A DNA stretch of 64,000 nt from Microlunatus kandeliicorticis (GTDB lineage: Bacteria > Actinomycetota > Actinomycetes > Propionibacteriales > Propionibacteriaceae): assembly GCF_014137855.1 (NCBI RefSeq), contig NZ_JACGWT010000006.1:248001-312000 (forward strand). Direction: 5' to 3'. Made by a program: the position numbers and the translations under genes. This document shows positions 37,466 through 46,032 of the stretch, piece by piece (position 1 is the stretch's first letter; each line of letters opens with the position of its first letter). The notes beneath the pieces are model-generated. The model saw nothing but the letters and a program-made list of their open reading frames with translations, did not search any database and had not been told where the DNA came from.

Positions 37466-37655
37466 CGGGCTCGACCCCGACGTCGCACCGTCGCCGGGCT
37501 CAACCCCCGCCCCGACGTCGCACTGTCGCCGGGCTCGACCCCGACGTCGCACCGTCGCCGGGCTCGACCCCCCACCCCGACGTCGCACCGTCCGCGGCCA
37601 CCTCGCACCGCCTATACGTGGTGCGAGGTGGTACCGGGCGGTGCGACGTGGGGTG
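37466..37655. repeat. Direct repeats leading into a nested palindrome
   Basis: Four copies of a roughly 29- or 35-bp unit (CGGGCTCGACC, then CCGACGTCGCACCG) run from 37466 to about 37590. The last copy is also the outer arm of a nested inverted repeat: outer arms 37573-37590 and 37639-37655 (one bulge), inner 12-bp perfect arms CCACCTCGCACC (37598-37609) and GGTGCGAGGTGG (37620-37631) with a 10-nt AT-containing loop. It lies between the GH3 gene and a winged-helix DNA-binding gene; it could terminate the former or bind a regulator. Confidence 0.8.
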
Positions 37656-37686
37656 TTCGGGCGGCGTCGGCTGCCAGACTGTTCGG

Positions 37687-38862
37687 GTGCGCCACGTCAC
37701 CGACACCGAGCGCCGCGCGCGACTGGCCCGGCGCCACGCGATCGCCCCGCCCCACCGGGTCGCCGATCCGGAGGAGGCCACCCGCGCGGTCGCCGTGCTG
37801 CACGCCACCGAGCCGGCGACGGTCTACCTCTCGGTGCACGCGCGGGTCGACGGCGTCCGGGTCGAGGACGTCGATCGGGCGCTCTACACCGACCGCAGCC
37901 TGGTCAAGCAGCTGGCCATGCGCCGTACCCTCTTCGTCTTCCCGCGCGAGCTGCTGCCGGCCGCCTGGGGCAGCGCCTCGGCGCGGGTGGCCGAGGCCGA
38001 GCTCAAGCGGATGGCCAAGGACGTCGAGAAGGCCGGGCTGACCGCGGACGGGACCGGGTGGGTGCTCCGGGCCCGCGAGCTGATCCTCCGCGAGATCGGC
38101 ACCCGCCCGGACGGGATGACCGCGCTCGAGATCCGTGACGGGCTCCCTGAGGTGGCGGTGAAGTTCGACGTCACCGCCGGTTCGGTCTGGAACCACAGCC
38201 GGGTGCTCACCCACCTCGGGCTGACCGCCGACCTGGTCCGCGGGACGAACACCCAGCACTGGCGACTGTCCCGGCCGCGCTGGACGCGGATGGCCGACTG
38301 GCTGGGCGAGGTGCCCGAGGCCTGGCCGGTCGAGGACGGCTACGCCGAGCTGGTGCGGCGCTGGCTGGCCCGGTTCGGACCGGGCACCGAGGCCGACCTG
38401 GTCTGGTGGCTCGGAGCGACCAAGGGCGCCGTCCGGGAGGCCCTGACCCGGCTGGAGGCGGTTGCGGTCACCCTCGACGGTGGTGGCCGCGGCTGGCTGC
38501 TCCCCGAGGACCTCGAGCCCGAGCCCCCGGTCGCACCCTGGGCGGCCCTGCTGCCGGTGCTCGACCCGACGGTGATGGGGTGGAAGGAGCGCGACTGGTA
38601 CCTCGGCACCCACGGTCCCCAGCTGTTCGACAGGAACGGCAACGCCGGCACCACCGCCTGGTGGGACGGGCGGATCGTCGGCTGCTGGGTGCAGGACGAC
38701 GCCGGCGTGGTCGAGGTGCGGCTGCTCGAGCCGGTGCCCGCAGTGGCGCAGCGGGCGCTGCGGACCGAGGCCGAACGCCTCACCGCCTGGCTCGACGGCG
38801 TCCGCATCGGCACGGTCTACCCATCGGCCGCGATGAAGCCGGTCGCCACCGTCACCGGCTGA
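37687..38862 (+). CDS. Winged-helix DNA-binding domain protein (COG3214, AlkZ-like superfamily)
   Basis: A 391-residue protein of the HTH_42/YcaQ-like superfamily, with tandem winged-helix modules. Typical segments are VAVLHATEPATVYLSVHARV near residue 40, LVKQLAMRRTLFVFP, GPGTEADLVWWLGATKGAVREAL, and VLDPTVMGWKERDWYLG near the C-terminus. Characterised relatives (AlkZ, YcaQ) are DNA glycosylases that unhook alkylated or crosslinked bases using a QxQ or QxD motif; that motif is not evident here, so glycosylase activity is uncertain. GTG 37687 lies six bases after a -10-like CAGACT (37675-37680). Confidence 0.8.
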   Translation: MRHVTDTERRARLARRHAIAPPHRVADPEEATRAVAVLHATEPATVYLSVHARVDGVRVEDVDRALYTDRSLVKQLAMRRTLFVFPRELLPAAWGSASARVAEAELKRMAKDVEKAGLTADGTGWVLRARELILREIGTRPDGMTALEIRDGLPEVAVKFDVTAGSVWNHSRVLTHLGLTADLVRGTNTQHWRLSRPRWTRMADWLGEVPEAWPVEDGYAELVRRWLARFGPGTEADLVWWLGATKGAVREALTRLEAVAVTLDGGGRGWLLPEDLEPEPPVAPWAALLPVLDPTVMGWKERDWYLGTHGPQLFDRNGNAGTTAWWDGRIVGCWVQDDAGVVEVRLLEPVPAVAQRALRTEAERLTAWLDGVRIGTVYPSAAMKPVATVTG

Positions 38863-38988
38863 GCAGCTCCGGCTCTGGAGCGCCGCGACGCGGCGCGATC
38901 GGCGGTGCGATTGCACCCGACGCTCTCGCCGCGAGCGACTTTCTTTCCTTTCCGTCACAACCGGTGGGGTCTCGCTACCGTCGGGTCC

Positions 38989-39579
38989 ATGAGAACCCTT
39001 CGCGGCGCGGGCGCGGTCCTGACCCTGCTCGTGCTGTGCGGCTGCTCGGGCGGGGCACCGGACGGACCGGCGACCCCTCCCGCGACCGACGCCCCGTCCG
39101 GCTCGACTCCCGGACCGGGCCCGGCGTCACCGTCCCCCTCGGGCTCCACCGGCGACCCGGCCCAGCAGATCATCGGACCGGTGCCGATCGGCACCGTCGC
39201 CCGGACGCCTGACGGGGTCAGTCTGCAGCTGATCACGATCACCGCGGCGGCCCCGGACAAGGTCAGCTTCGTGCTCCGGCTGACGAACCACTCGGCGTCG
39301 ACGGTCTTCGCCGATGCCGGGCAGATCCAGGTGACCCCGGACGAGGGCGCCACCAGTTACCCGGTGCTGCACCCTCTGGGTGCGCGACCTGAGGAATGGA
39401 GCGTGACCGACGGCGTGCCGCCGGGAGCCCGGGCCGACGAGGTCTTCGTGGTGAGCAAGGAGCCCTCCGCGCTGCGTCGGGTCGACGTCGCCGTCGGGGG
39501 CCCGGCCGCCGCCGGCGCGGCGGACCCGCCGCCGGTCGTGTTCCGCGGCAGCCTGGTGCCCGAGCCCGGACGCGGCTGA
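38989..39579 (+). CDS. Putative lipoprotein of unknown function
   Basis: A 196-residue predicted lipoprotein: an Arg-containing n-region, hydrophobic GAVLTLLVLCGC with a lipobox ending LCGC, then a Pro/Ser/Thr linker of about 45 residues. The C-terminal domain (PIGTVARTPDGVSLQL, KVSFVLRLTNHSASTVFADAGQIQVTP) looks like a DUF4352-type immunoglobulin-like fold. ATG 38989 lies seven bases after -10-like TACCGT (38976-38981), so it is probably leaderless. An in-frame upstream start at 38905 would bury the signal peptide. Confidence 0.65.
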   Translation: MRTLRGAGAVLTLLVLCGCSGGAPDGPATPPATDAPSGSTPGPGPASPSPSGSTGDPAQQIIGPVPIGTVARTPDGVSLQLITITAAAPDKVSFVLRLTNHSASTVFADAGQIQVTPDEGATSYPVLHPLGARPEEWSVTDGVPPGARADEVFVVSKEPSALRRVDVAVGGPAAAGAADPPPVVFRGSLVPEPGRG

Positions 39580-39619
39580 CCGCGACGCGGCCGGTGAGCC
39601 GGCGACGCGCAGCGGGACG

Positions 39620-39982
39620 TCAGTCCCGTCGGTGGGCGTCCAGTCGGCGGCCGAGCACGAAGCTCAGCACATACAGCGCGAGGAACATGATCCCGACCAC
39701 GAACATGCTCGGGGTGAGCACGCCGAGCGCGATCCCGGCCAGCTGGGCCAGCCACCCGAGCGGATAGCCGAGCGACGTACGGAACAGCCCGGCGGCCACC
39801 GCGCAGAACGCGGCCACCGCTCCCCCGGCGATCGCCGCGGTGCCGGGGTCGACCGACGACACCTTGATCATCACCGGGATCGACAGCGCGAACGCGATCA
39901 CCTCGAGCAGCAGCGTGGTCATCAGCACCCGCCCCATCGGGTTCCCGGCGGACAGCGCGATCGGCGACCGGGACGCGGTCAC
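39620..39982 (-). CDS. DUF4233 small membrane protein
   Basis: A 120-residue protein with four hydrophobic segments, belonging to the DUF4233 family regularly found after folC in actinobacteria. NPMGRVLMTTLLLEVIAFALSIPVMIK and GFPLGW-like YPLGWLAQLAGIALG are the conserved parts. It overlaps folC by 4 nt. Function unknown; converges on the lipoprotein gene. Confidence 0.88.
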   Translation of the reverse strand: MTASRSPIALSAGNPMGRVLMTTLLLEVIAFALSIPVMIKVSSVDPGTAAIAGGAVAAFCAVAAGLFRTSLGYPLGWLAQLAGIALGVLTPSMFVVGIMFLALYVLSFVLGRRLDAHRRD

Positions 39983-41787
39983 ACCGATCCCCCGCGCCCA
40001 TGATCGGGACCGGCGTCGCGACCACGATCAGGACCGTGATCAGGACCGTGGTCATCGCGGGCGGTGCCGTCGGAGTCGGTGTAGTCGCGGGCCCCGATCT
40101 CGTCGAGCAGCCGGCGGTCGTCCTCGGTGAGCTCGTCCTCGTCGAACTGCTCGCCGTACTCCGGCCCGTAGCTCAGGTCCTTCTCGCCGTCGTCGTCCTC
40201 GTCGTCGAGCTCGTCCTCGTCGTCCTCGTCCTCGTAGCCCTCGTCGTAGCCCTCGTCGTCAGGCCCGTCGACGGTGTCGTCGTAGCCGTCGAAGCTGCGT
40301 GCCCCGAAGGCATCCGGGCCGTCGACGCCGTCGACCGCACGGACCTCGGCGAAGTCGGCCAGCTCGGCCCGGTCGGGCTGCTCGTCCTCCTCCACCGGCC
40401 GCCGGTCCTCACCGGCGCCGACCAGCAGCGTCCGGGCCTCACCGACCGCGACCACCGAGCCGGTGATCAGCACGCCCGGCGACTCGGCGGCGTCGTTCTC
40501 GGCGATGGTCACCGCCCGCTCGATCGCGTCGTCGAGCCGCGGCACCACCTCCACCCGGCCCGCGCCGAAGATCCCCTCGGCCAGCTCGCCGAGCTCCTCG
40601 GCCGGCGTCCCGCGCTCGGTGGAGGCGACCCGGGTGATCACCACCTGGTTGAGCAGCGGCTCCCAGATCCGCAGCATCCCCTCGGCGTCCTTGTCGCGCA
40701 TCGCGGCGATCACGCCGACCAGCGGCGAGAACGCGAACGACTCCTCGATCGCCGCGGCGGCCGCGGTCGCCCCGTGCGGGTTGTGCGCGGCGTCGAGCAG
40801 CACCGGTGGGGACCGCCGGACGATCTCCAGCCGCCCCGGCACCCTGACCTGCGCGAAACCCTCGCGGACCAGGTCGGGGTTGATCGCCTTCATCCCGAGG
40901 AACGCCTCGGCGGCCGCCAGCGCCTGAGCCGCGTTCGCCGCCTGGTGCGCACCGAAGAGCGGCAGGAAGACCTCGTCGACCGGGCCCTCGGCCGCGTTGA
41001 GCCGGAGCATCTGGCCACCGACCGCGACCCGGCGATCGAGCACCCCGAACTCGAGCCCTTCGCGGTGCACCAGCGCACCGACGTCGGCGCACCGCTGGAG
41101 CAGCACGGTCGCGGCCTCCGGGTCCTGCCCGGCGAGCACCGCGTTGGCGCCCGGCTTGATGATCCCAGCCTTCTCGGCAGCGATCTCGGCCACCGTGTCG
41201 CCGAGCAGGTGGGTGTGGTCGAGGTCGATCGGCGTGATCACCGCGACCGCGGCGTCGGCGACGTTGGTGGCGTCCCAGGTGCCACCCATCCCGACTTCCA
41301 TGATCGCCACGTCGACCGGAGCGTCGGCGAAGGCGGCGAACGCCATCCCGGTGACGATCTCGAAGAAGGTCATCGAGACGCCGTCGATCGCGCGCTCGTC
41401 GACCATCCGGACGTAGGGCTCGATGTCGTCCCAGGTGCGGGCGAAGTCCTCGCGGCTGATCGGGGCGCCGTCGATCTCGATCCGCTCGGTGACGTCCATC
41501 AGGTGCGGGCTGGAGAACCGGCCGGTCCGCAAACCCGAGGCCCGCAGCAGCGATTCGATCATCGCGCCCGTGCTGCCCTTGCCGTTGGTGCCGGTGATCG
41601 CGATCACCGGGTAGCTGTGCTGAGGGTCGCCGAGCAGCTCGCAGAGCGCCTGGATCCGGCCGAGCCCACGGGCCACCCGGTGCTCGGGCCAGCGGGCGGT
41701 GAGAGCGGCGACCAGCTCGGCGTGCGCGGCGTCGTCCGCCGGTGACGCCGAGGAGGACGGGGACGGGGATCCAGACAGTTCAGACAT
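39979..41787 (-). CDS. folC: Bifunctional dihydrofolate/folylpolyglutamate synthase with acidic tail
   Basis: A 602-residue Mur-ligase-family enzyme that adds glutamate to folates. ATP loop ITGTNGKGST (residues 64-73), SSPHLMDVTERIEIDG, VGMGGTWDATNVA, and C-terminal LDAAHNPHGATAAA are all present. The catalytic part ends by about 455; the rest is an extremely acidic, Gly/Asp/Glu/Tyr-rich tail ending in an Asp-His-Gly-Pro-rich stretch. Typical FolC proteins are 420-490 residues. A -10-like TAAGCT (41797-41802, minus strand) sits 9 nt before the ATG. Confidence 0.93.
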   Translation of the reverse strand: MSELSGSPSPSSSASPADDAAHAELVAALTARWPEHRVARGLGRIQALCELLGDPQHSYPVIAITGTNGKGSTGAMIESLLRASGLRTGRFSSPHLMDVTERIEIDGAPISREDFARTWDDIEPYVRMVDERAIDGVSMTFFEIVTGMAFAAFADAPVDVAIMEVGMGGTWDATNVADAAVAVITPIDLDHTHLLGDTVAEIAAEKAGIIKPGANAVLAGQDPEAATVLLQRCADVGALVHREGLEFGVLDRRVAVGGQMLRLNAAEGPVDEVFLPLFGAHQAANAAQALAAAEAFLGMKAINPDLVREGFAQVRVPGRLEIVRRSPPVLLDAAHNPHGATAAAAAIEESFAFSPLVGVIAAMRDKDAEGMLRIWEPLLNQVVITRVASTERGTPAEELGELAEGIFGAGRVEVVPRLDDAIERAVTIAENDAAESPGVLITGSVVAVGEARTLLVGAGEDRRPVEEDEQPDRAELADFAEVRAVDGVDGPDAFGARSFDGYDDTVDGPDDEGYDEGYEDEDDEDELDDEDDDGEKDLSYGPEYGEQFDEDELTEDDRRLLDEIGARDYTDSDGTARDDHGPDHGPDRGRDAGPDHGRGGSV

Positions 41788-41886
41788 GGCCTCTCGAGCT
41801 TAGTGGGACCGACGTATCCAGCGGCCGTCCCGGCGCTCCGTCCGGGTGAGGCACCGACCGCACACCGCACCCACCAGGAGGACCCG

Positions 41887-42540
41887 ATGACGTTCCCGCG
41901 ACCGACCCACTCGATCTCCCACTCCGGCCACACTGCCGGCCGCCACTCCGACCAGCGCTCGCGCGCCGCCCGGCTCGTCCCGCTCGGGCTGGCCACCGGC
42001 GCCCTGGTCGTCGGCGGACTGAGCCTGGGCGGCCCGACCGCCCAGGCCGCCCCGTCGGCGCCGGCCTTCGCCACCGGACGCGTGGTCGCCACCGGCGGGG
42101 TGACCGCGCGCAGCCTGCCGACGACCGCCTCGACCGGGTACGGCGCCTACCCGCACGGCGACCGGCTGACCCTGCTGTGCAAGGTCCGCGGCTCGACCGT
42201 GGCCGGCAACGCCACCTGGTACCTCGTGCCGGCCGAGGGCTGGGAGTTCGTGTCGGCGCGGTACGTGGCCAACGTCGGCCCCGCGCCCGCCTTCTGCGGC
42301 CGCGCCGGCGACGCCGCCGGGCGCACCACCGGCGCCGTCCGCACCCGGGTCGCACCGACCACCCGTGCCGCGGCTGCGGCCACCCTGCCCCGGGGGACCC
42401 GGGTCTCGCTGCGCTGCGAGGTCGAGGGACCGGCCGTCCAGGGCAACCGGACCTGGTACTACCTCGACAACCACCGCTGGGTCAGCGCCCGCTACGTCGC
42501 GAACGTCGGCCACGCCCCGCGGTCCTGCTCTCCGGGCTGA
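41887..42540 (+). CDS. Secreted protein with two SH3-like repeats
   Basis: A 217-residue predicted exported protein. A long Arg/His-rich n-region precedes the hydrophobic segment LVPLGLATGALVVGGLSL and a likely AQA-AP cleavage site. The mature part has two repeats of about 65 residues, each with a variable start (VTARSLPTTA / VRTRVAPTTRA), an L-x-C strand, and the end W-x-(F/V)-x-SARYVANVG-x-AP-x-x-C. These resemble bacterial SH3 domains, with a Cys pair in each repeat. ATG 41887 has AGGAGG upstream. Cell-wall association is inferred. Confidence 0.8.
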   Translation: MTFPRPTHSISHSGHTAGRHSDQRSRAARLVPLGLATGALVVGGLSLGGPTAQAAPSAPAFATGRVVATGGVTARSLPTTASTGYGAYPHGDRLTLLCKVRGSTVAGNATWYLVPAEGWEFVSARYVANVGPAPAFCGRAGDAAGRTTGAVRTRVAPTTRAAAAATLPRGTRVSLRCEVEGPAVQGNRTWYYLDNHRWVSARYVANVGHAPRSCSPG

Positions 42541-42588
42541 CCGGGGACCGCGGCTTGAGTCTGGCCGGGAAGCGGGCACGATCGCAGG

Positions 42589-43809
42589 GTGACCGAGCCC
42601 GCACCCCGGACCGCCGAGCCCCGCCGCCCCGCACGGATCGTGGTGGTCGGTGCCGGGCTCGCGGGGCTCTCCACCGCCCGCGCGCTCCGGTCCGGGGGCC
42701 ACGACGGTCCGCTGACCGTGGTCGGGGCGGAGCCGCACCGCCCGTACGACCGGACGCCGCTGTCCAAGGAGCTCCTCACCGGCGCGCTGACCGAGGCCGA
42801 CCTCTTGCTCGAACGGCCGCACGAGGACCTCGACGTCGACTGGCGGCTCGGTCGTCCCGCCGTCCGGCTCGAGACCGGGCCCGACGGCCACCGGGTGGTG
42901 CTCGCCGACGGCACCGCGCTGTCCGCGGACGCGGTGGTGCTGGCCACCGGCGCCCGGGCCCGCAGTCTCGGCGCCGAACTGCCGGAACCGGGCAGGCGGA
43001 CCGGCGTGCACACCCTGCGCACCCTCGACGACGCCCGCGCGCTGCTCCCCGAGCTGGAGCCCGGCCGACGGCTGGTGGTGATCGGAGCCGGCTTCGTCGG
43101 CTCGGAGATCGCCTCGTCGGCGCACAGCCGGGGAGTCGACGTCACCGTGCTCGAGGCCGCTCCGGCTCCGCTGTCGGTGCCGCTCGGGGCCGAGGCCGGA
43201 GAGCTGGTCGCCGGGTTGCACGCCGCACACGGCGTCACCCTCCGGGTCGGCGCCGCGGTGGCTGGGATCGTCGGGGAGGACCGGGTCACCGGGGTCGCGC
43301 TGGCCGACGGCGAGGTGGTGCCGGCCGACGTGGTGGTGATCGGGATCGGCGCCCGGCCGGACGTCGACTGGCTGGCCGGCTCGGGCGTCCGGACCGGCCC
43401 GGACGGCGTGCGGTGCGACGCCACCGGTGCCACCACGGTGCCCGGCGTGTACGCGCTCGGCGACTGCGCCTGCTGGTTCGACCCGGCGCTCGGCCGGCAC
43501 CACCGGGTCGAGCACTGGACCGACGCCAAGGACCGCGGGCCGGTGGTGGCCGCCGCACTGCTCGGGGCCGCCCCGGTGGCGCCCAGGGCGCCGTACTTCT
43601 GGTCCGACCAGTACGGCACCAAGATCCAGTTCGCCGGGCGTCGCCACGGGGACGAGACGCTGGTGGTCGAGCACCGGGACGACGACGGCCTGTTCGCCAC
43701 CTACCGGCGCGACGGGGCGGTCACCGCGGCGCTCGCGGTCGGCCGGCAGCCGGAGTTCGCCCGGCTGCGCAAACGACTCGCGGCCGGACCGGTCGTTCTG
43801 ACAGCCTGA
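42589..43809 (+). CDS. FAD-dependent ferredoxin/rubredoxin reductase-like protein
   Basis: A 406-residue pyridine nucleotide-disulphide-fold flavoprotein. FAD motif VVVGAGLAGLSTARALR, PYDRTPLSKELLTG, NAD-binding VVIGAGFVGSEIASSAHSRG, VYALGDCACW, and a Reductase_C domain (FWSDQYGTKIQFAG). This matches reductases that feed ferredoxins for P450s or ring-hydroxylating dioxygenases, but no such partner is adjacent. A promoter TTGAGT (42555-42560), 16-nt spacer, CACGAT (42577-42582) puts the start of RNA at GTG 42589, so it is probably leaderless. Confidence 0.9.
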   Translation: MTEPAPRTAEPRRPARIVVVGAGLAGLSTARALRSGGHDGPLTVVGAEPHRPYDRTPLSKELLTGALTEADLLLERPHEDLDVDWRLGRPAVRLETGPDGHRVVLADGTALSADAVVLATGARARSLGAELPEPGRRTGVHTLRTLDDARALLPELEPGRRLVVIGAGFVGSEIASSAHSRGVDVTVLEAAPAPLSVPLGAEAGELVAGLHAAHGVTLRVGAAVAGIVGEDRVTGVALADGEVVPADVVVIGIGARPDVDWLAGSGVRTGPDGVRCDATGATTVPGVYALGDCACWFDPALGRHHRVEHWTDAKDRGPVVAAALLGAAPVAPRAPYFWSDQYGTKIQFAGRRHGDETLVVEHRDDDGLFATYRRDGAVTAALAVGRQPEFARLRKRLAAGPVVLTA

Positions 43810-43813
43810 CGCG

Positions 43814-45001
43814 GTGCCGGAGCTGATCACCGTCCCGCTGACCGACGACCTCTTCCACGGGGCCGTCGAGCTCGAACGCGTCGACGACGCGGTCGTCCCG
43901 CACCGGCTGCCTGCGCGGGCCCGCGCGCAGGTGGACGACCCGCAGCTGGCGATGGCCGAGTCGCAGCCCTCGGGCGTCCGGCTCGTCGTCGACACCGAGG
44001 CGACCGTCCTCGAGCTCGTCACCCGCCCGACCAAGATCGTCTACGTCGGGGCGCCGGCCCGGCCGGACGGCGTCTACGACCTGCTGCTCGACGGCGTCCT
44101 GCACACCCGGGCCACCGCGGCCGGCGGCCGCACCCTGCGGATCGACTTCAGCGACGGCTCGTTCACCCCGGTCGACGGCCCGCCCGCCGTGGTCCGGTTC
44201 GCCGGCCTGCCCGCCGGTGACAAGCGGGTCGAGGTCTGGCTGCCGCACACCGAGGCGACCCAGGTGCTCGGCTTGCGGTGCGACGCGCCGGTCCGGGCCG
44301 CGACCAGCACGCGTCCGGTCTGGGTGCACCACGGCAGCTCGATCAGCCACGGCTCGAACGCCGACTCCCCCACCGGCACCTGGCCGGCCCTGGCGGCGGC
44401 GGCCGGGGGCGTCGAGCTGGTCAACCTCGGTTTCGGCGGCAGCGCGCTGCTCGACCCGTTCACCGCCCGCGCGATCCGCGACCTGCCCGCCGACCTGATC
44501 AGCGTCAAGCTCGGCATCAACCTGGTCAACGCCGACCTGTTCCGCCGCCGCGCGCTCGGGCCCGCGGTGCACGGGTTCCTCGACACCATCCGCGACGGTC
44601 ACCCGGACACCCCGCTGCTGGTGGTCTCGGCGCTGCTCTGCCCGATCCAGGAGGACACCCCCGGGCCGCTGGCCCCGGACTTCTCCGCCGCCGCTGAGGG
44701 GGTCGTCCGGTTCGTCCCCACCGGCGACCCGGCCGAGGTCACCGACGCGCCCACCGGCCGGCTCTCGCTCCGGGTGATCCGCGCCGAGCTGGCCCGGATC
44801 GTCGCCGAGCGAGCGGCGACGGACCCCGCCCTGCACTACCTGGACGGCACGACCCTCTACGGCGCGGCCGATGTCGACACCCACCCGCTCCCCGACGCCC
44901 TGCACCCGGACGCCGCCACCCACCGGCTGATCGCCGAGCGGTTCGCCGCCCACGCGTTCGCCCCCGGCGGCCCCTTCGCCGCCCCCACCTCAGCTCCCTG
45001 A
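43814..45001 (+). CDS. SGNH/GDSL-type hydrolase
   Basis: A 395-residue two-domain esterase-like protein. The N-terminal 150 residues form a beta-rich accessory domain (LELVTRPTKIVYVGAP, RTLRIDFSDG). The catalytic domain has the block-I serine in VWVHHGSSISHGSNA, block II/III residues in NLGFGGSALLDP and KLGINLVN, and the block-V Asp-x-x-His in DALHPDAATHRL. No signal peptide is seen. GTG 43814 is 5 nt after the preceding stop, so it is probably co-transcribed. Substrate (acetylated sugar or lipid ester) unknown. Confidence 0.85.
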   Translation: MPELITVPLTDDLFHGAVELERVDDAVVPHRLPARARAQVDDPQLAMAESQPSGVRLVVDTEATVLELVTRPTKIVYVGAPARPDGVYDLLLDGVLHTRATAAGGRTLRIDFSDGSFTPVDGPPAVVRFAGLPAGDKRVEVWLPHTEATQVLGLRCDAPVRAATSTRPVWVHHGSSISHGSNADSPTGTWPALAAAAGGVELVNLGFGGSALLDPFTARAIRDLPADLISVKLGINLVNADLFRRRALGPAVHGFLDTIRDGHPDTPLLVVSALLCPIQEDTPGPLAPDFSAAAEGVVRFVPTGDPAEVTDAPTGRLSLRVIRAELARIVAERAATDPALHYLDGTTLYGAADVDTHPLPDALHPDAATHRLIAERFAAHAFAPGGPFAAPTSAP

Positions 45002-45039
45002 GCGAGCGCCGCCCTTTGAGCACCCCCCCATCCCCGCCC

Positions 45040-45230
45040 CCTGAGCCTGTCGAAGGGGTGAACGCGCTTCGACAAGCTCAGCGCACGGATCGGGCTTCCA
45101 CAAGCTCAGCGCACGGGCTCCCGCGGTGCCCTGAGCAACCCACCCACGGTGGTGCTCTGAGCAACCCAGCCACGGTGCCCTGAGCCTGTCAAAGGGCGAG
45201 GAGCGCACGACTCGACCGGCTCAGCGCTCG
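45040..45230. repeat. Cluster of degenerate REP-like palindromes
   Basis: This gap of about 275 nt has no gene. It contains several copies of the CTTCGACAAGCTCAG/CTGAGCCTGTCGAAG motif in both orientations, including mutated ones (CTTCCACAAGCTCAG, CTGAGCCTGTCAAAG). Decayed copies suggest an older cluster than the one at 24.4 kb. Confidence 0.8.
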
Positions 45231-45276
45231 GGGCGGGCGGCGCGCGGCGCCACAACCCATCGGGCAGCCTGGGACG

Positions 45277-46032
45277 GTGAGCGACCGACGGGTGGCCGAG
45301 GGGCCCGAGGACGTGGCCCGGCTGGCCGGCAGCGCGCCGGACGCGTCCGCGCTCGAGGCCGGGATCGTCGGCTGCCGGGCCTGCCCGCGACTGGTCGCCT
45401 GGCGCGAGGAGGTCGCGGCCTCCAAGCGCCGCGCGTACGCCGACCAGACCTACTGGGGACGCCCGGTGCCCGGCTTCGGCGTCGAGCACCCGGCGATCAT
45501 GATCGTCGGGCTGGCGCCGTCGGCCCACGGGGCCAACCGGACCGGCCGCAACTTCACCGGCGACCGCTCGGGCGACGTGCTGTTCGCCGCCCTGCACCGG
45601 ACCGGCCTGGCGAAGCTGCCGATCTCGGTCTCCCGCGACGACGGCAACCAGCTCCTTCACACCCGGATGAGCGCCGCCGTCCGGTGCGCGCCACCGGACA
45701 ACAAGCCGACCGCGGCCGAGCGCGACACGTGTCTGCCGTGGCTGGTCCGCGACCTCGAGCTGGCCTGGCCGAGCCTCCGCGCGGTGGTGGTGCTGGGCGG
45801 GTTCGGCTGGCAGGCGCTGTGGCCGGCGATCGCCGGGCTGGTCCCGCTCCCGACCCCGCTGCCGCGGTTCGGCCACGGCACGGTGGTCGACCTGGACGAG
45901 CGCCGGCGGGTGTTCGGCTGCTTCCACGTCAGCCCGCAGAACGTCAACACCGGACGGCTCACTCCGTCGATGCTCGACGAGGTGCTGACCACCGCGCGGA
46001 CCTGGGCCGGGCTCGGCCCGCCGGCCGGCTAG
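45277..46032 (+). CDS. Type-5 uracil-DNA glycosylase (UdgB-like)
   Basis: A 251-residue DNA-repair enzyme that removes uracil and related lesions. Fe-S cluster cysteines start with GCRACPRL and continue with a Cys in AAVRCAPP and DTCLPWL. Motif A is IMIVGLAPSAHGANRTGRNF, with Ala in place of the catalytic Asp/Asn, the family-5 hallmark. Motif B is FHVSPQNVNTGRL (about residue 217). A -10-like CAGCCT six bases before GTG 45277 may give a leaderless transcript. Its stop overlaps that of the converging hydrolase by 4 nt. Confidence 0.9.
   Translation: MSDRRVAEGPEDVARLAGSAPDASALEAGIVGCRACPRLVAWREEVAASKRRAYADQTYWGRPVPGFGVEHPAIMIVGLAPSAHGANRTGRNFTGDRSGDVLFAALHRTGLAKLPISVSRDDGNQLLHTRMSAAVRCAPPDNKPTAAERDTCLPWLVRDLELAWPSLRAVVVLGGFGWQALWPAIAGLVPLPTPLPRFGHGTVVDLDERRRVFGCFHVSPQNVNTGRLTPSMLDEVLTTARTWAGLGPPAG

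Noticed and set aside
37612-38958. Long minus-strand frame opposite the winged-helix gene
   Set aside because: Shadow frame without domain features; the plus strand has clear winged-helix motifs.
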